NCBI RefSeq assembly: GCF_000971965.1
Contig: NZ_LAQP01000020.1
Location: forward strand, 1 to 64,000
Source of the DNA: Paenibacillus wulumuqiensis
GTDB lineage: Bacteria; Bacillota; Bacilli; Paenibacillales; Paenibacillaceae
Direction: 5' to 3'
Length of the DNA: 64,000 bases
Position 1 is the stretch's first letter; the number at the start of each line of letters is the position of its first letter. The position numbers and the translations under genes are program-made. Positions 35,843 to 45,597 of the stretch are shown in pieces. The notes under the pieces were generated by a model. That model was not told the DNA's origin and searched no databases. It saw nothing but the letters and a program-made list of their open reading frames with translations.

Positions 35843-37315
35843 ATGGATCGATTGAACCGGACGCATTATCAGGCGACGGAATATACGGAACGTGTACTGC
35901 AGTTTGGAGAAGGGAACTTTTTGCGTGCCTTTGCCGACTGGCAGATTGACGAGATGAACCACAAGGCTGGATTTGATACCGGCGTAGTTGTGGTACAGCC
36001 GCTGCCGACCGGTATGGCGGAGCGACTGAATGAACAGGATGGACTGTATACTGTCTATCTGGAAGGTATGCAAAACGGACAGCCGCTGCGGGAGCATCAT
36101 GTGATGGAATGTGTAACTCGGGGCATCGATCCGTATGCCCGCTACGAAGCCTATGAACAGCTGGTAGAGCAGCCGGAACTGCGCTTTATTATTTCCAATA
36201 CGACCGAAGCGGGGATTACTTTCAATCCGGACGATCGGTTGGATGACCGGCCGCAGAGCAGTTATCCGGGCAAACTGACCGCCTTGCTATATCGCCGGTA
36301 TCTTCATTTCCAGGGCGATGTATCCAAAGGGTTCATCATTATCCCGTGCGAGCTGATCGACCGCAATGGTGCGGTACTCCAGGATATCGTACTGCAGTAC
36401 AGCAAGCTGTGGGGACTGGAGCGCGAATTCATCGATTGGCTGGACCAGGCCAATACGTTCTGCTGTAGTCTGGTCGATCGGATCGTGCCAGGTTATCCGC
36501 AGCAGCGCATGCCGGAGATTACAGCCGAGCTTGGTTATGAAGATCAGTTTGTGGTAGTAGGTGAACCATTTCACTTGTGGGTCATCGAAGGACCGGACTG
36601 GATAGCCCGGGAATTCCCGGCAGAAGAGGCAGGCTTGCAGGTCAAGATTGTCGACGATCTCAGCCCATACCGGACACGCAAAGTGCGGATTCTGAACGGC
36701 GCCCATACGGCGCTTACACCGGTAGCCTATCTGTATGGACTGGAGACGGTCGGCCAGGCGGTCAATGATGAAGTGGTCGGTACCTTTATCCGGGAGCTGA
36801 TCCAGGAGGAGATTATACCGACGCTGGATCTGCCGGAGGAAGAACTGCAATCTTTTGCTGCCGCTGTAATGGAACGGTTCCGCAATCCGTATGTGGAACA
36901 TTATGTAATGAGCATCGCGCTCAACTCGATATCCAAATTCAAAACACGTGATCTGCCGACGCTGAGCGCCTATGCAGCAGAGCAAGGACAGCTGCCGCAG
37001 CGGCTCACGTTCTCGCTGGCTGCCCTGATCGCCTTTTATCGTGGTGAGCGGGATGGGGAACGGATTGCGCTGGCAGATGATGCAGAGGTGCTGGGTTATT
37101 TTGAACAGGTATGGACACGGTATGAAGATACCGCTCTGGGAATGGAGCAGCTGGTGGATGATGTATTGAGTCAGGAACAATTCTGGGGAATGAATCTGAA
37201 CGAAATTGCCGGATTGACCGAGCGGACAGCGCAATATCTGCTGAATATCCGCACTTCCGGTATGCGTCAGGCGCTGCATGAGCTGACTGCGGCCGGGACA
37301 CTGCTGTCCCACTAG
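35843..37315 (+). CDS. uxaB: Tagaturonate reductase (altronate oxidoreductase)
   Basis: A ~490-residue polyol-type (mannitol dehydrogenase family) NAD-dependent reductase converting tagaturonate to altronate. The N-terminal dinucleotide motif region is VLQFGEGNFLRAFADWQID; the central KIVDDLSPYRTRKVRILNGAHTALTPVAYL contains the catalytic Lys and the NGAH signature. ACAGGAGG fits ATG 35843. The stop is directly followed by ATG 37316, but uxaA more likely starts at 37352. Confidence 0.93.
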   Translation: MDRLNRTHYQATEYTERVLQFGEGNFLRAFADWQIDEMNHKAGFDTGVVVVQPLPTGMAERLNEQDGLYTVYLEGMQNGQPLREHHVMECVTRGIDPYARYEAYEQLVEQPELRFIISNTTEAGITFNPDDRLDDRPQSSYPGKLTALLYRRYLHFQGDVSKGFIIIPCELIDRNGAVLQDIVLQYSKLWGLEREFIDWLDQANTFCCSLVDRIVPGYPQQRMPEITAELGYEDQFVVVGEPFHLWVIEGPDWIAREFPAEEAGLQVKIVDDLSPYRTRKVRILNGAHTALTPVAYLYGLETVGQAVNDEVVGTFIRELIQEEIIPTLDLPEEELQSFAAAVMERFRNPYVEHYVMSIALNSISKFKTRDLPTLSAYAAEQGQLPQRLTFSLAALIAFYRGERDGERIALADDAEVLGYFEQVWTRYEDTALGMEQLVDDVLSQEQFWGMNLNEIAGLTERTAQYLLNIRTSGMRQALHELTAAGTLLSH

Positions 37316-37351
37316 ATGATTGATATTCATAATGAACAGGAGGCAGTGACC

Positions 37352-38842
37352 GTGCTGGAGATGATACAGATTCATGAACAGGATAACGTAGTCGTTGCCC
37401 TGCGCGATTATCGGCAGGGAGAGAGTATTCAGGCAGGCAGCCGTCAGATTGTACTGCAGGAAGATGTAGCCAGAGGACACAAGATTGCGATCGAGCCAAT
37501 CGAACCGGACCATCATGTGATCAAGTACGGCTACCCGATCGGCCATGCACTTCAGCCCATCCCGGCGGGCAGTCATGTGCATACCCATAATACACGAACC
37601 AATCTGACGGGCGTAGAGGATTACCGCTATGAACCGCGCACTTTCCCGCTGCCGTACACGCTGGAGAACCGGACATTTCAGGGTTATCGCCGTGCCAATG
37701 GGGAAGTGGGTATCCGCAACGAACTGTGGATCGTCCCGACGGTAGGCTGCGTCAACGGTATTGCCGAGATGATCCTCAAGCAGTTCCAGGCGGAAATCAA
37801 CGACCTGGCTCCTTTTGAAAATGCACTGGTGCTCAAGCACAGCTATGGCTGTTCCCAGCTGGGCGATGATCATCTGCATACCCAGACGATTCTGGCGGAT
37901 GCGGTTCGGCATCCGAATGCAGGCGGGGTGCTGGTACTGGGATTGGGCTGTGAGAACAATATAATGGAAGATTTCAAACAGGCAATCGGTGATTACGATG
38001 ATTCCCGGATCAAGTTCCTGGTCTCCCAGTCCGTCTCGGATGAAGTGGAAGCCGGTGTAGAGCTGCTGCGAGACATTTACCAGAGCGCCCGTCTGGATCA
38101 GCGGGAAGAGATTCCGCTGTCCGAACTGCGGATCGGTCTCAAATGCGGCGGCTCGGACGGATTATCCGGCATTACCGCCAATCCGCTGCTCGGCAAGCTA
38201 TCCGATTATATGGCCGCCCAGGGTGGTACGACGGTGCTGACCGAAGTGCCCGAGATGTTCGGCGCCGAAAAGATTCTGATGGAACGGGCTGCGAACGAGG
38301 AAGTGTTTGGCAAAATCGTCCATCTGATCAATGATTTCAAGCAGTATTTTCTCGATTACAAGCAGCCGGTCTACGAGAACCCTTCACCAGGCAACAAGGC
38401 AGGCGGTATTACAACCCTGGAAGACAAGTCGCTCGGCTGTACGCAAAAGTCCGGTGTATCCACCGTACAGGATGTGCTGCAGTATGGAGAGCGTCTGCAT
38501 ACCAAAGGATTGAACCTGCTGAGTGCACCGGGCAATGATCTGGTCGCTTCCTCGGCGCTGGGTGCAGCCGGCTGCCAGCTGGTTATTTTCACGACAGGTC
38601 GGGGCACACCGTTCGGTTCCTTTGTACCTACGATGAAGGTATCCACCAATTCGCCGCTCCATGCCAACAAACCGCACTGGATCGACTACAATGCAGGCGT
38701 GCTGGTGGAAGAGACGACGATGGAAGATGCGCTGACCGATTTTATCGATTATATTATTGAAGTCGCCAGCGGTCGCTGGGTGAACAATGAGAAGAACAAC
38801 TTCCGCGAGATCGCTATTTTCAAAAATGGTGTAACGCTGTAG
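37352..38842 (+). CDS. uxaA: Altronate dehydratase
   Basis: A ~496-residue altronate dehydratase giving 2-keto-3-deoxygluconate. The N-terminal SAF domain (QIHEQDNVVVALRDYRQG) is followed by the large catalytic domain with GYRRANGEVGIRNELWIVPTVGCVN, LKCGGSDGLSGITANPLLG and FTTGRGTPFGSFVPTMK. AACAGGAGG at 37335-37343 points to GTG 37352 (ATG 37361 also possible) rather than ATG 37316, which lacks a ribosome binding site. The KDG kinase and aldolase needed next are not in this window. Confidence 0.92.
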   Translation: MLEMIQIHEQDNVVVALRDYRQGESIQAGSRQIVLQEDVARGHKIAIEPIEPDHHVIKYGYPIGHALQPIPAGSHVHTHNTRTNLTGVEDYRYEPRTFPLPYTLENRTFQGYRRANGEVGIRNELWIVPTVGCVNGIAEMILKQFQAEINDLAPFENALVLKHSYGCSQLGDDHLHTQTILADAVRHPNAGGVLVLGLGCENNIMEDFKQAIGDYDDSRIKFLVSQSVSDEVEAGVELLRDIYQSARLDQREEIPLSELRIGLKCGGSDGLSGITANPLLGKLSDYMAAQGGTTVLTEVPEMFGAEKILMERAANEEVFGKIVHLINDFKQYFLDYKQPVYENPSPGNKAGGITTLEDKSLGCTQKSGVSTVQDVLQYGERLHTKGLNLLSAPGNDLVASSALGAAGCQLVIFTTGRGTPFGSFVPTMKVSTNSPLHANKPHWIDYNAGVLVEETTMEDALTDFIDYIIEVASGRWVNNEKNNFREIAIFKNGVTL

Positions 38843-38924
38843 GAACATGCTCCAGCTTCCAGTCTGTACTCTCGGATAAAATAGTATAACAAGGCAGAAT
38901 ACCAAAGATTGAAATAATAATTAT

Positions 38925-38960
38925 AAAGCTCCTGATTCGGTAGATGAATCGGGAGCTTTT
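38925..38960 (+). terminator. Terminator of the uxaBA genes
   Basis: AAAGCTCCTGATTC pairs with GAATCGGGAGCTTT (one G-T pair), 7-nt loop, ending in TTTT. Confidence 0.85.
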
Positions 38961-39023
38961 GGTATTCTGAAAATGTGATTCAGGTATGTATAGCTCTACA
39001 TAATATGATATACTGGGGAAAGT

Positions 39024-39053
39024 AATGACCGATGAGTCATTCTAGTGAGAATG
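39024..39053. promoter_or_regulatory. Overlapping inverted repeats before the drug exporter
   Basis: AATGAC-N6-GTCATT (39024-39041) and CATTCT-N4-AGAATG (39038-39053) are two perfect inverted repeats sharing four bases. They lie about 60-90 bases before the exporter start and downstream of TATGAT/TATACT sequences at 39004-39014. The form suits a TetR- or MarR-type repressor; no such regulator gene is adjacent. Confidence 0.5.
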
Positions 39054-39114
39054 TGTTAATAATGTCTGGTATCCTGACAAAACCTATGCAATTCAAAACA
39101 GGGAGTGAGCAGAA

Positions 39115-40659
39115 ATGGCTGAAATAGCCGCTAATAGCAAAAAGGCTGGTACCGGCTGGATAGTGGCCGCTCTGCTGCTCGGTATATTTATGGCTTCGAT
39201 CGATAATACGATTGTAGCGACAGCCATCGCGACAATCGTCGGTGATCTGGGCGGGTTTGACCAGTTTGTCTGGGTGACATCAGCATATCTGGTCGCTTCA
39301 CTGGCGGGGACACCGATATTCGGGAAATTGTCCGATATGTACGGCCGCAGGCGTTTTTTTATTTTCGGTCTGATTATGTTTATGATCGGTTCGATCCTGT
39401 GCGGTACAGCGCATTCGATTGTGGAACTGAGTATTTATCGGGCGATTCAGGGGATTGGCGGCGGCGCACTGGTGCCGATTGCCTTTACAATCGTATTTGA
39501 TACGTTTCCTCCGGAAAAGCGGGGCAGGATGACCGGTCTGCTCGGTGCGGTATTCGGTATGTCCGGCTTGGTCGGGCCGCTGCTTGGTGCTTATATTACC
39601 GAGTATTTCAGCTGGCGTTGGGTATTCTATATCAATGTGCCGCTGGGCATTATATCGCTGCTGCTGATCCTCATCTTTTACCGGGAATCGCTGGAACGTT
39701 CCCGTCAGAAAATCGACTGGGCCGGCGCAGGGCTGCTCGTCGGTGCCGTAGTGTCACTGATGTTCGCGCTGGAACTGGGCGGCGGCACCTATGCATGGGA
39801 CTCGGGCATCATTATCGGTCTGCTGTGCTGCTTTGCCGTTCTGGCAGTGGCATTTATATTTGCAGAGCGGCGGGCGGCAGAGCCGATTATCTCGTTCCCG
39901 ATGTTCCGCAAGCAGCTGTTTGCCGGCAGCGTCGCAGCCTCCTTCTTTTATGGAGCGGCCTTTATTACCGTGACGCTGTATATCCCTATTTATGTACAGG
40001 GAGTAACCGGCGGAACCGCGGTCAATTCGGGACTGACCCTGATGCCAATGACGATCGGATCGGTGATTGCGGCGATGATGGGCGGAATACTGGTGAACAA
40101 AATGACGTTTCGGCGGATTATGATCTTCTCGGCGGTTGTGTTCACCGTAGGCATGTTCCTGCTGAGCAGACTGACGTCCGATACGCCAACCTGGCTGCTG
40201 GTCACCGATCTGGCAATTACCGGCTTTGGGATCGGATTTTCCTTTTCCGTGCTGGGGATCAGCGGGATTCAGGAATTTGATTTCCGCCAGCGGGGAGCAG
40301 CCAATTCGACGCTTTCCTTTGTACGTTCGCTTGGAATGTCTGTCGGTGTGACGATATTCGGCCTTGTTCAGCGGAGCTTGCTCACCGGGGAAATGGAGGG
40401 TCAGCTGGGCAGCGGACAAGCGCAGCCTGGCGGTATGGATCTGTCTGCCATAGATCCGAGAGCCCTGCTGTCTGAAGAGATGCAATCCCATATTCCGGCA
40501 GCAGTGCTGGAAGTGATCCGCCAGGCGCTGACCGGATCGGTCGCCGGCACATTCGGCTGGGCGATCATTCCGGCAGTCTGCGCACTGATCGCTGTATCAT
40601 TTATGGGAAATGCCCGCGCGGTATCTTCCCGGGGGGAACAGAACACTGCAGGACGCTGA
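39115..40659 (+). CDS. DHA2-family MFS multidrug exporter, EmrB/QacA type
   Basis: A 514-residue membrane protein with about 14 predicted helices. MFS motif A is GKLSDMYGRRRFF after helix 2; ASIDNTIVATAIATI in helix 1 and the motif C-like FGMSGLVGPLLGAYI in helix 5 are those of drug:H+ antiporters of the EmrB/QacA group. AGGGAG precedes ATG 39115. It is a single-gene unit bounded by terminators. Which drug or metabolite it exports cannot be told. Confidence 0.88.
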   Translation: MAEIAANSKKAGTGWIVAALLLGIFMASIDNTIVATAIATIVGDLGGFDQFVWVTSAYLVASLAGTPIFGKLSDMYGRRRFFIFGLIMFMIGSILCGTAHSIVELSIYRAIQGIGGGALVPIAFTIVFDTFPPEKRGRMTGLLGAVFGMSGLVGPLLGAYITEYFSWRWVFYINVPLGIISLLLILIFYRESLERSRQKIDWAGAGLLVGAVVSLMFALELGGGTYAWDSGIIIGLLCCFAVLAVAFIFAERRAAEPIISFPMFRKQLFAGSVAASFFYGAAFITVTLYIPIYVQGVTGGTAVNSGLTLMPMTIGSVIAAMMGGILVNKMTFRRIMIFSAVVFTVGMFLLSRLTSDTPTWLLVTDLAITGFGIGFSFSVLGISGIQEFDFRQRGAANSTLSFVRSLGMSVGVTIFGLVQRSLLTGEMEGQLGSGQAQPGGMDLSAIDPRALLSEEMQSHIPAAVLEVIRQALTGSVAGTFGWAIIPAVCALIAVSFMGNARAVSSRGEQNTAGR

Positions 40660-40688
40660 TTGCAGCCGCAGCATGGAGTGACGGCGAA

Positions 40689-40727
40689 AAGCTCGGTTTC
40701 ATTTCCAAAATGAAATCGGGCTTTTTT
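40689..40727 (+). terminator. Terminator of the MFS exporter gene
   Basis: An approximately 15-bp stem (AGCTCGGTTTCATTT with AAATGAAATCGGGCT, G-T pairs included) followed by seven T. Confidence 0.88.
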
Positions 40728-40903
40728 TGATTATGTCCATATTTTCGGGTTATTATAGTACTCAAGAGGTAACGAATTTGTTACAATAGAGATTGTTGAA
40801 TTGTTCATAAAATTTGTCAAAACCTTATGATTATCATGTTTCCCGGTTCTGCCGGAATGGAATATTGCTGTCATAATTGAACCTGTGCTTAGGAAGTGAT
40901 GAA

Positions 40904-41590
40904 TTGATAGAGATGCAAGACGTATGGAAAACGTACCCTAACGGTGCGCATGCCCTGCAAGGCGTTTCCGTAAAAATTGACCGTAATGAGTTTGTATACG
41001 TGGTCGGACCTTCCGGAGCGGGCAAATCGACCTTTATGAAATTAATGTACCGGGAAGAGCAACCGACCAAAGGACAGATTTCTGTCAATGGATTTAATCT
41101 GAGCAAGCTCAAGCAGCGCAAGATTCCGCTGCTGCGCCGGAATATCGGCGTCATTTTCCAGGATTTCCGTCTGCTGCCGAAGTTGACCGCCTACGAAAAT
41201 GTCGCTTTTGCCATGGAAGTTATCGAAGCGCCGAGACGGCAGATCAAGAAGCGGGTGATGGAAGTACTCGATCTGGTCGGTCTGCAAAGCAAAGCCAATC
41301 GTTATCCGGACCATTTGTCCGGTGGAGAGCAGCAGCGGATCGCCATTGCCAGAGCCATCGTCAATAATCCTTCCGTGATTATTGCGGATGAGCCGACAGG
41401 GAACCTTGATCCGGAGACATCCTACGGCATCATGCAGCTGCTGGACGAAATTAATTTCCGGGGGACCACGATCATTATGGCTACACATAACAGGGATATC
41501 GTCAATTCCATGCGCCGACGCGTACTGGCCATTGAGAACGGTATGATTGTCAGAGACCAGATCAGAGGGGAGTACGGTTATGAATTTTAG
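40904..41590 (+). CDS. ftsE: Cell division ABC transporter ATP-binding protein FtsE
   Basis: A 228-residue ABC ATPase, exactly the usual FtsE length when started at TTG 40904 behind AGGAAGTG (40891-40898). Walker [12 protein letters not shown]-loop, signature [14 protein letters not shown] and Walker [13 protein letters not shown] are all intact. With FtsX it forms a mechanotransmission complex that switches on a peptidoglycan hydrolase outside the membrane. It overlaps ftsX by 11 bases. Confidence 0.95.
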   Translation: MIEMQDVWKTYPNGAHALQGVSVKIDRNEFVYVVGPSGAGKSTFMKLMYREEQPTKGQISVNGFNLSKLKQRKIPLLRRNIGVIFQDFRLLPKLTAYENVAFAMEVIEAPRRQIKKRVMEVLDLVGLQSKANRYPDHLSGGEQQRIAIARAIVNNPSVIIADEPTGNLDPETSYGIMQLLDEINFRGTTIIMATHNRDIVNSMRRRVLAIENGMIVRDQIRGEYGYEF

Positions 41591-42500
41591 CACCTTCTTG
41601 CGGCACATGCGGGAAGGTTTTAGAAGCGTATTCCGCAACGGGTGGATGTCGATTGCATCCATTACCTCGATTATTGTGTCTCTGTTTATTCTAGGCGTAT
41701 TTATTTTGCTCGTATTTAATGTTAATAATCTCGCCGACCAGGCGGACAGCCAGGTCGAAGTGAATGTATTTCTGGAACTGAACGTAAATCAGGATCTGCG
41801 TGAAGAGCTGCAGCAGCAGATCAGCGAAATGCCGGAAGTCAGCAATATCCGGTATATTCCCAAGGATAAAGGGCTGGATGAGCTGCGCGAGAACCTCGGT
41901 GAGGGTGGCGAGAGCTTCCTCGAAGGCTATGCCAAAGAGAACAACCCGCTGCCCGATGCTTTCAGGGTGCAGGTGATTGAAGCGACAACCGTTCCATTTG
42001 TCGCCCAAAAGATCGAAGCGCTCAATACGGAACATGTGGAGAAGCCGATTCTCAAAGTGCGCTACGGCGGTGAGACGGTGCAGACCCTGTTCAAGGTGAC
42101 AGCACTGATCCGCAACATCGGACTGATTCTGGTGGCCGCGCTGGCACTGATGGCGATGTTCCTGATTGCCAATACGATTCGCGTGACGATCCTGGCACGC
42201 CGCCGGGAGATCAGCATTATGAAGCTTGTCGGTGCGACCAATCAGTTTATCCGCTGGCCTTTCTTTATAGAAGGTGCACTGCTGGGCGGAATTGGCTCGG
42301 TCGTGACGATTATTATTTTATTTGTCGGTTATCATCAGCTGGTGGTCGCTTCGATGACTTCACTCAGTCTGGCCTCCATGGTGACACTTATTCCACTGCA
42401 GCAGATCTGGCCGTGGCTCGGCGGATTGCTGCTTGTACTGGGCATTGTGATCGGAGTATGGGGAAGTACGGTATCGATTCGCCGCTTCCTGAAAGTGTAA
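41580..42500 (+). CDS. ftsX: Cell division protein FtsX
   Basis: A 306-residue membrane protein with one N-terminal helix (SITSIIVSLFILGVFILLVF), a ~110-residue external domain, then three C-terminal helices with the FtsX/MacB-type permease core (ALMAMFLIANTIRVTILARRREISIMKLVGATNQFIRWPFF). The external loop is where FtsX contacts its hydrolase partner. ATG 41580 follows AGAGGGGAG; an in-frame ATG at 41547 lies further inside ftsE. Confidence 0.94.
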   Translation: MNFSTFLRHMREGFRSVFRNGWMSIASITSIIVSLFILGVFILLVFNVNNLADQADSQVEVNVFLELNVNQDLREELQQQISEMPEVSNIRYIPKDKGLDELRENLGEGGESFLEGYAKENNPLPDAFRVQVIEATTVPFVAQKIEALNTEHVEKPILKVRYGGETVQTLFKVTALIRNIGLILVAALALMAMFLIANTIRVTILARRREISIMKLVGATNQFIRWPFFIEGALLGGIGSVVTIIILFVGYHQLVVASMTSLSLASMVTLIPLQQIWPWLGGLLLVLGIVIGVWGSTVSIRRFLKV

Positions 42501-42637
42501 TGCTATAATTTACCATGATTTTTATGAAAACTATCAAGGTATCCAAGCAGGCTGCCGATAATAGAGTTGACGTAATTGCTGAATGCCGGAACCGACTATT
42601 TCAACAACCTATAAATGTTAAAAGGATGGGAAAACAA

Positions 42638-43933
42638 TTGAAAAAAGTCGCATCAGTCATGGCCATCATGTTGCTGGCCGCTGCAGTGGTACAACCTGGA
42701 CACGGACATGCCGCCAAATCTTCAAGTGAAATCCAAAAAGAGCTGAACGCTGTTGAGCAAAAGGCCCAGAAGGCAGAGCAGCAGCAGAAAAAAGCCCAGG
42801 CGCAAAAGCAAAAATCGGCTGCACTCAAGAAGAGCGCACAAAAAGACCTGAGCGCCGTCCTGCATGCAATCAATGAAGTGAACAGCCAGATTGCGCGCGT
42901 GTCCAATAACATCACGAAGACCGAATCAGGTCTTCGCCAGTCCAAAAAAGATCTGGCCGAAGCCAAAGAACGTATCAAGGCACGTGAAGGCATGATTGAT
43001 ACGCGAGTAAGAATGATGTACACCGATGGTATGGTATCCTATCTGGATGTACTGATGTCTTCCACCAGCTTCTCCGATTTTGTGGATCGTGCAGATTCGC
43101 TGCGCATGATTGTGGATCAGGATCAGGATATTCTGGCCCAACATGAGAAGGACAAACAATTTGTCATTGTGACTCAAAATAAATTAAAAGCACAGTATGC
43201 CTATGCGAAGAGTCTATATGCCGAAAAAGCATCACGCAAAGGTGAACTGGATGCCAAAGAAAACGAAAAACAGCGTTTGATTGCCAAATACGATCTGCAA
43301 ATCGTAAATGCCGAGGAAGCAACGGCAGAGCAGGAGCAGGCACTTTGGGATCTGGCCGACAAGCGGGCAGCCCTGTATCGTGAGAAAACAGCTGCCGAAG
43401 CACAGGAGCGTGCAGCAGCTGAAGCAGCCCGTGCGGCAGCCGAAGCAGCAGCTCGTGCCGCAGCCGCAGCATCCAGTGGCGGATCTTCTTCCGGCGGTGG
43501 CAGCAGCAGCGGTGGTGGTGGCGGTTACCAGGCCAGCGGCAATGGTATACTGGGCGTGCCGGTCATCGGTGCCCGTCTGTCTTCTCCGTTCGGTTATCGT
43601 ACCAATCCGGTTACCGGAATCTACAAACTGCATGCTGGTGTAGACTTTGCAGCACCTCAGGGTACACCTATCGTAGCCTCGGACGGTGGTACGGTTGTTA
43701 TAGCCGGAGCGATGAGCGGCTATGGTAATGCGGTTATTATCGATCATGGTAATGGAATCCAGACGCTGTACGGTCATATCCGTAATGGTGGCGTCATGGT
43801 ATCCCAAGGTCAGAGTGTCAGCAAAGGCCAGAAGATTGCCGAAGTGGGTTCCACAGGTAACTCTACCGGACCACACTGTCACTTTGAAGTACGTGTAAAT
43901 GGAACAGCCGTTGATCCGCTGGGCTATCTGTAA
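42638..43933 (+). CDS. Secreted coiled-coil M23 peptidase (probable FtsEX partner)
   Basis: About 431 residues from TTG 42638 (AAAGGA at 42621-42626), or four more from ATG 42626. Order: signal peptide (KKVASVMAIMLLAAAVVQPGHGHA), a long Lys/Gln/Glu-rich coiled coil of the PcsB/EnvC type, an Ala-rich stretch, a Gly/Ser linker, and a C-terminal M23 (LytM) domain. The metal and catalytic residues are all present: HAGVD (His332, Asp336), YGHI (His380), HCH (His413, His415), so it should be an active endopeptidase, unlike the degenerate EnvC domain. It directly follows ftsX. Confidence 0.88.
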   Translation: MKKVASVMAIMLLAAAVVQPGHGHAAKSSSEIQKELNAVEQKAQKAEQQQKKAQAQKQKSAALKKSAQKDLSAVLHAINEVNSQIARVSNNITKTESGLRQSKKDLAEAKERIKAREGMIDTRVRMMYTDGMVSYLDVLMSSTSFSDFVDRADSLRMIVDQDQDILAQHEKDKQFVIVTQNKLKAQYAYAKSLYAEKASRKGELDAKENEKQRLIAKYDLQIVNAEEATAEQEQALWDLADKRAALYREKTAAEAQERAAAEAARAAAEAAARAAAAASSGGSSSGGGSSSGGGGGYQASGNGILGVPVIGARLSSPFGYRTNPVTGIYKLHAGVDFAAPQGTPIVASDGGTVVIAGAMSGYGNAVIIDHGNGIQTLYGHIRNGGVMVSQGQSVSKGQKIAEVGSTGNSTGPHCHFEVRVNGTAVDPLGYL

Positions 43934-43973
43934 GCCGGCGGAACAGCTTTTTAATGGAGAGAGGCGGTAATAC

Positions 43974-45434
43974 ATGATGAGAAAACGCACGGTGGCACTG
44001 CTCGTTATTGCCATGATGGTGCTCAGCAGCGTACTGACGCTGGCTGTAGTCAATCTACCGTCTTTTGTGCAAAGAGCTTCAATGGGGCAGGGCGTAATCG
44101 GTGCGCTGAGCGGCGGTGGACTCACCGACCAGGAACAAAGCAAGCTGAGTACTGTCGCCAGTCTGATTGAAAATAATTACTACCAGAACGTAGATGAGAA
44201 TAAATTGGTCGATGGAGCGATTAACGGCATGCTGGAAGCGCTCGGTGATCCGTATTCCAGTTATATGGATACCGATACAGCCGGACAATTCTCCGAATCG
44301 ATCGCCGGTTCCTTTACCGGTATCGGTGCCGAGGTATCCGAGGATAACGGCAATGTAGTGATCGTATCCCCGATCAAGGGTTCACCTGCAGAACAAGCCG
44401 GACTGCGTGCCAAAGATGTGATTGTCTCGGTCAATGGCGAGAGTCTGTCGGGCAAGGATCTCAATGCAGCAGTCGCCAAAATCCGCGGGGAAAAGGGTTC
44501 AACCGCCAAGCTGGAAGTCAAACGTGCAGGCAGCAGCGAGACGATGACATTTGATATCGTACGTGATGATATCGCAATGGAGACCGTATACGCGCGTATG
44601 ACCGATGACAAGATCGGCGTAATTGAGATTACCCAGTTCTCGCTGAATACGGCACAGCGGTTTGAAGAAGAGCTGCAAAAGCTGGATGCCAAGGGAATGA
44701 AGGGACTTGTGATCGACGTCCGTAATAATCCGGGCGGCGTACTGTCTGTTGTCGAAGAGATGGCCGAGCAATTTGTACCCAAAGGCAAAACGCTTGTACA
44801 GGTCGAGGACAAAAATGGTCAGCGTCAGGTCACCGATTCGAACGGTCAGGGTGTGAATTATCCGATTGCCGTAGTAACCAATGGCGGCAGCGCCAGCGCG
44901 TCGGAGATTCTGGCCGGTGCACTGAAGCAATCTGCCGGCGCGACCCTCTACGGAGAGACCACTTATGGCAAAGGAACCGTACAGACCAGCATGGATAATC
45001 TGTTCAACGATGGCAGCCTGATCAAGATCACGATTGCCAAGTGGCTGACACCGAACGGCGACTGGATTCACAAAAAAGGAATCAAGCCCGACGTGGAAGT
45101 GGCGCCACCGGATTATTATACCGTTACACCGATCAACAAGGACAAAACCCTGAAATATGACATGAACAACAATGATGTGAAAAGTGCACAGATTATGCTC
45201 GCCGGACTGGATTATACCGTGGATCGCAAAGACGGCTACTTTGACCGTGAGACGGAAGCGGCTGTTCGATCATTCCAGCAGGATCACAAGCTGACCGGAA
45301 CCGGCACGATTGATGCCAAGACCGCCGCTGCACTGGAAGCCGAACTGATCAAGCATATCCAGGACCCCCAATATGATGTACAACTGAATAAAGCCATTGC
45401 TGGCGTCAAGCAAAAGCTGAGCGCAACAAAGTGA
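43974..45434 (+). CDS. ctpB: C-terminal processing peptidase CtpB (S41)
   Basis: A 486-residue secreted or membrane-anchored serine protease. Order: N-terminal signal/anchor (ALLVIAMMVLSSVLTLAVV), a helical segment, PDZ domain (VIVSPIKGSPAEQAGLRAKDVIVSVNGESL), S41 catalytic domain with the GSASASE block at about 305-311 and the Lys in TYGKGTVQT, and a C-terminal peptidoglycan-binding domain (VKSAQIMLAGLDYTV to LTGTGTIDAKTAAAL). In B. subtilis the orthologue cleaves SpoIVFA during sporulation and sits beside minJ and ftsX, as here. Confidence 0.93.
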   Translation: MMRKRTVALLVIAMMVLSSVLTLAVVNLPSFVQRASMGQGVIGALSGGGLTDQEQSKLSTVASLIENNYYQNVDENKLVDGAINGMLEALGDPYSSYMDTDTAGQFSESIAGSFTGIGAEVSEDNGNVVIVSPIKGSPAEQAGLRAKDVIVSVNGESLSGKDLNAAVAKIRGEKGSTAKLEVKRAGSSETMTFDIVRDDIAMETVYARMTDDKIGVIEITQFSLNTAQRFEEELQKLDAKGMKGLVIDVRNNPGGVLSVVEEMAEQFVPKGKTLVQVEDKNGQRQVTDSNGQGVNYPIAVVTNGGSASASEILAGALKQSAGATLYGETTYGKGTVQTSMDNLFNDGSLIKITIAKWLTPNGDWIHKKGIKPDVEVAPPDYYTVTPINKDKTLKYDMNNNDVKSAQIMLAGLDYTVDRKDGYFDRETEAAVRSFQQDHKLTGTGTIDAKTAAALEAELIKHIQDPQYDVQLNKAIAGVKQKLSATK

Positions 45435-45507
45435 AGCTTCTGGAGTATAATGCTATAGCAGCATAAACGACCGGAAGGACATCTGAGGATGAACGATGGA
45501 TTGTAAA

Positions 45508-45537
45508 AAGAAGGCTGTCACAGCCTTCTTTTTTTAT
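45508..45537 (+). terminator. Terminator after ctpB
   Basis: AAGAAGGCTGT / ACAGCCTTCTT, almost no loop, followed by a run of T. Confidence 0.9.
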
Positions 45538-45597
45538 GTACAATAAAGAATGTTGGACAGCGGGTTAGCGCGTATGGAAAGCAAAGGAGTGTGAAGC

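Noticed and set aside
36287-37912. 541-residue open frame on the minus strand opposite uxaB/uxaA
   Set aside because: It spans two well-supported plus-strand genes and shows no family motifs.
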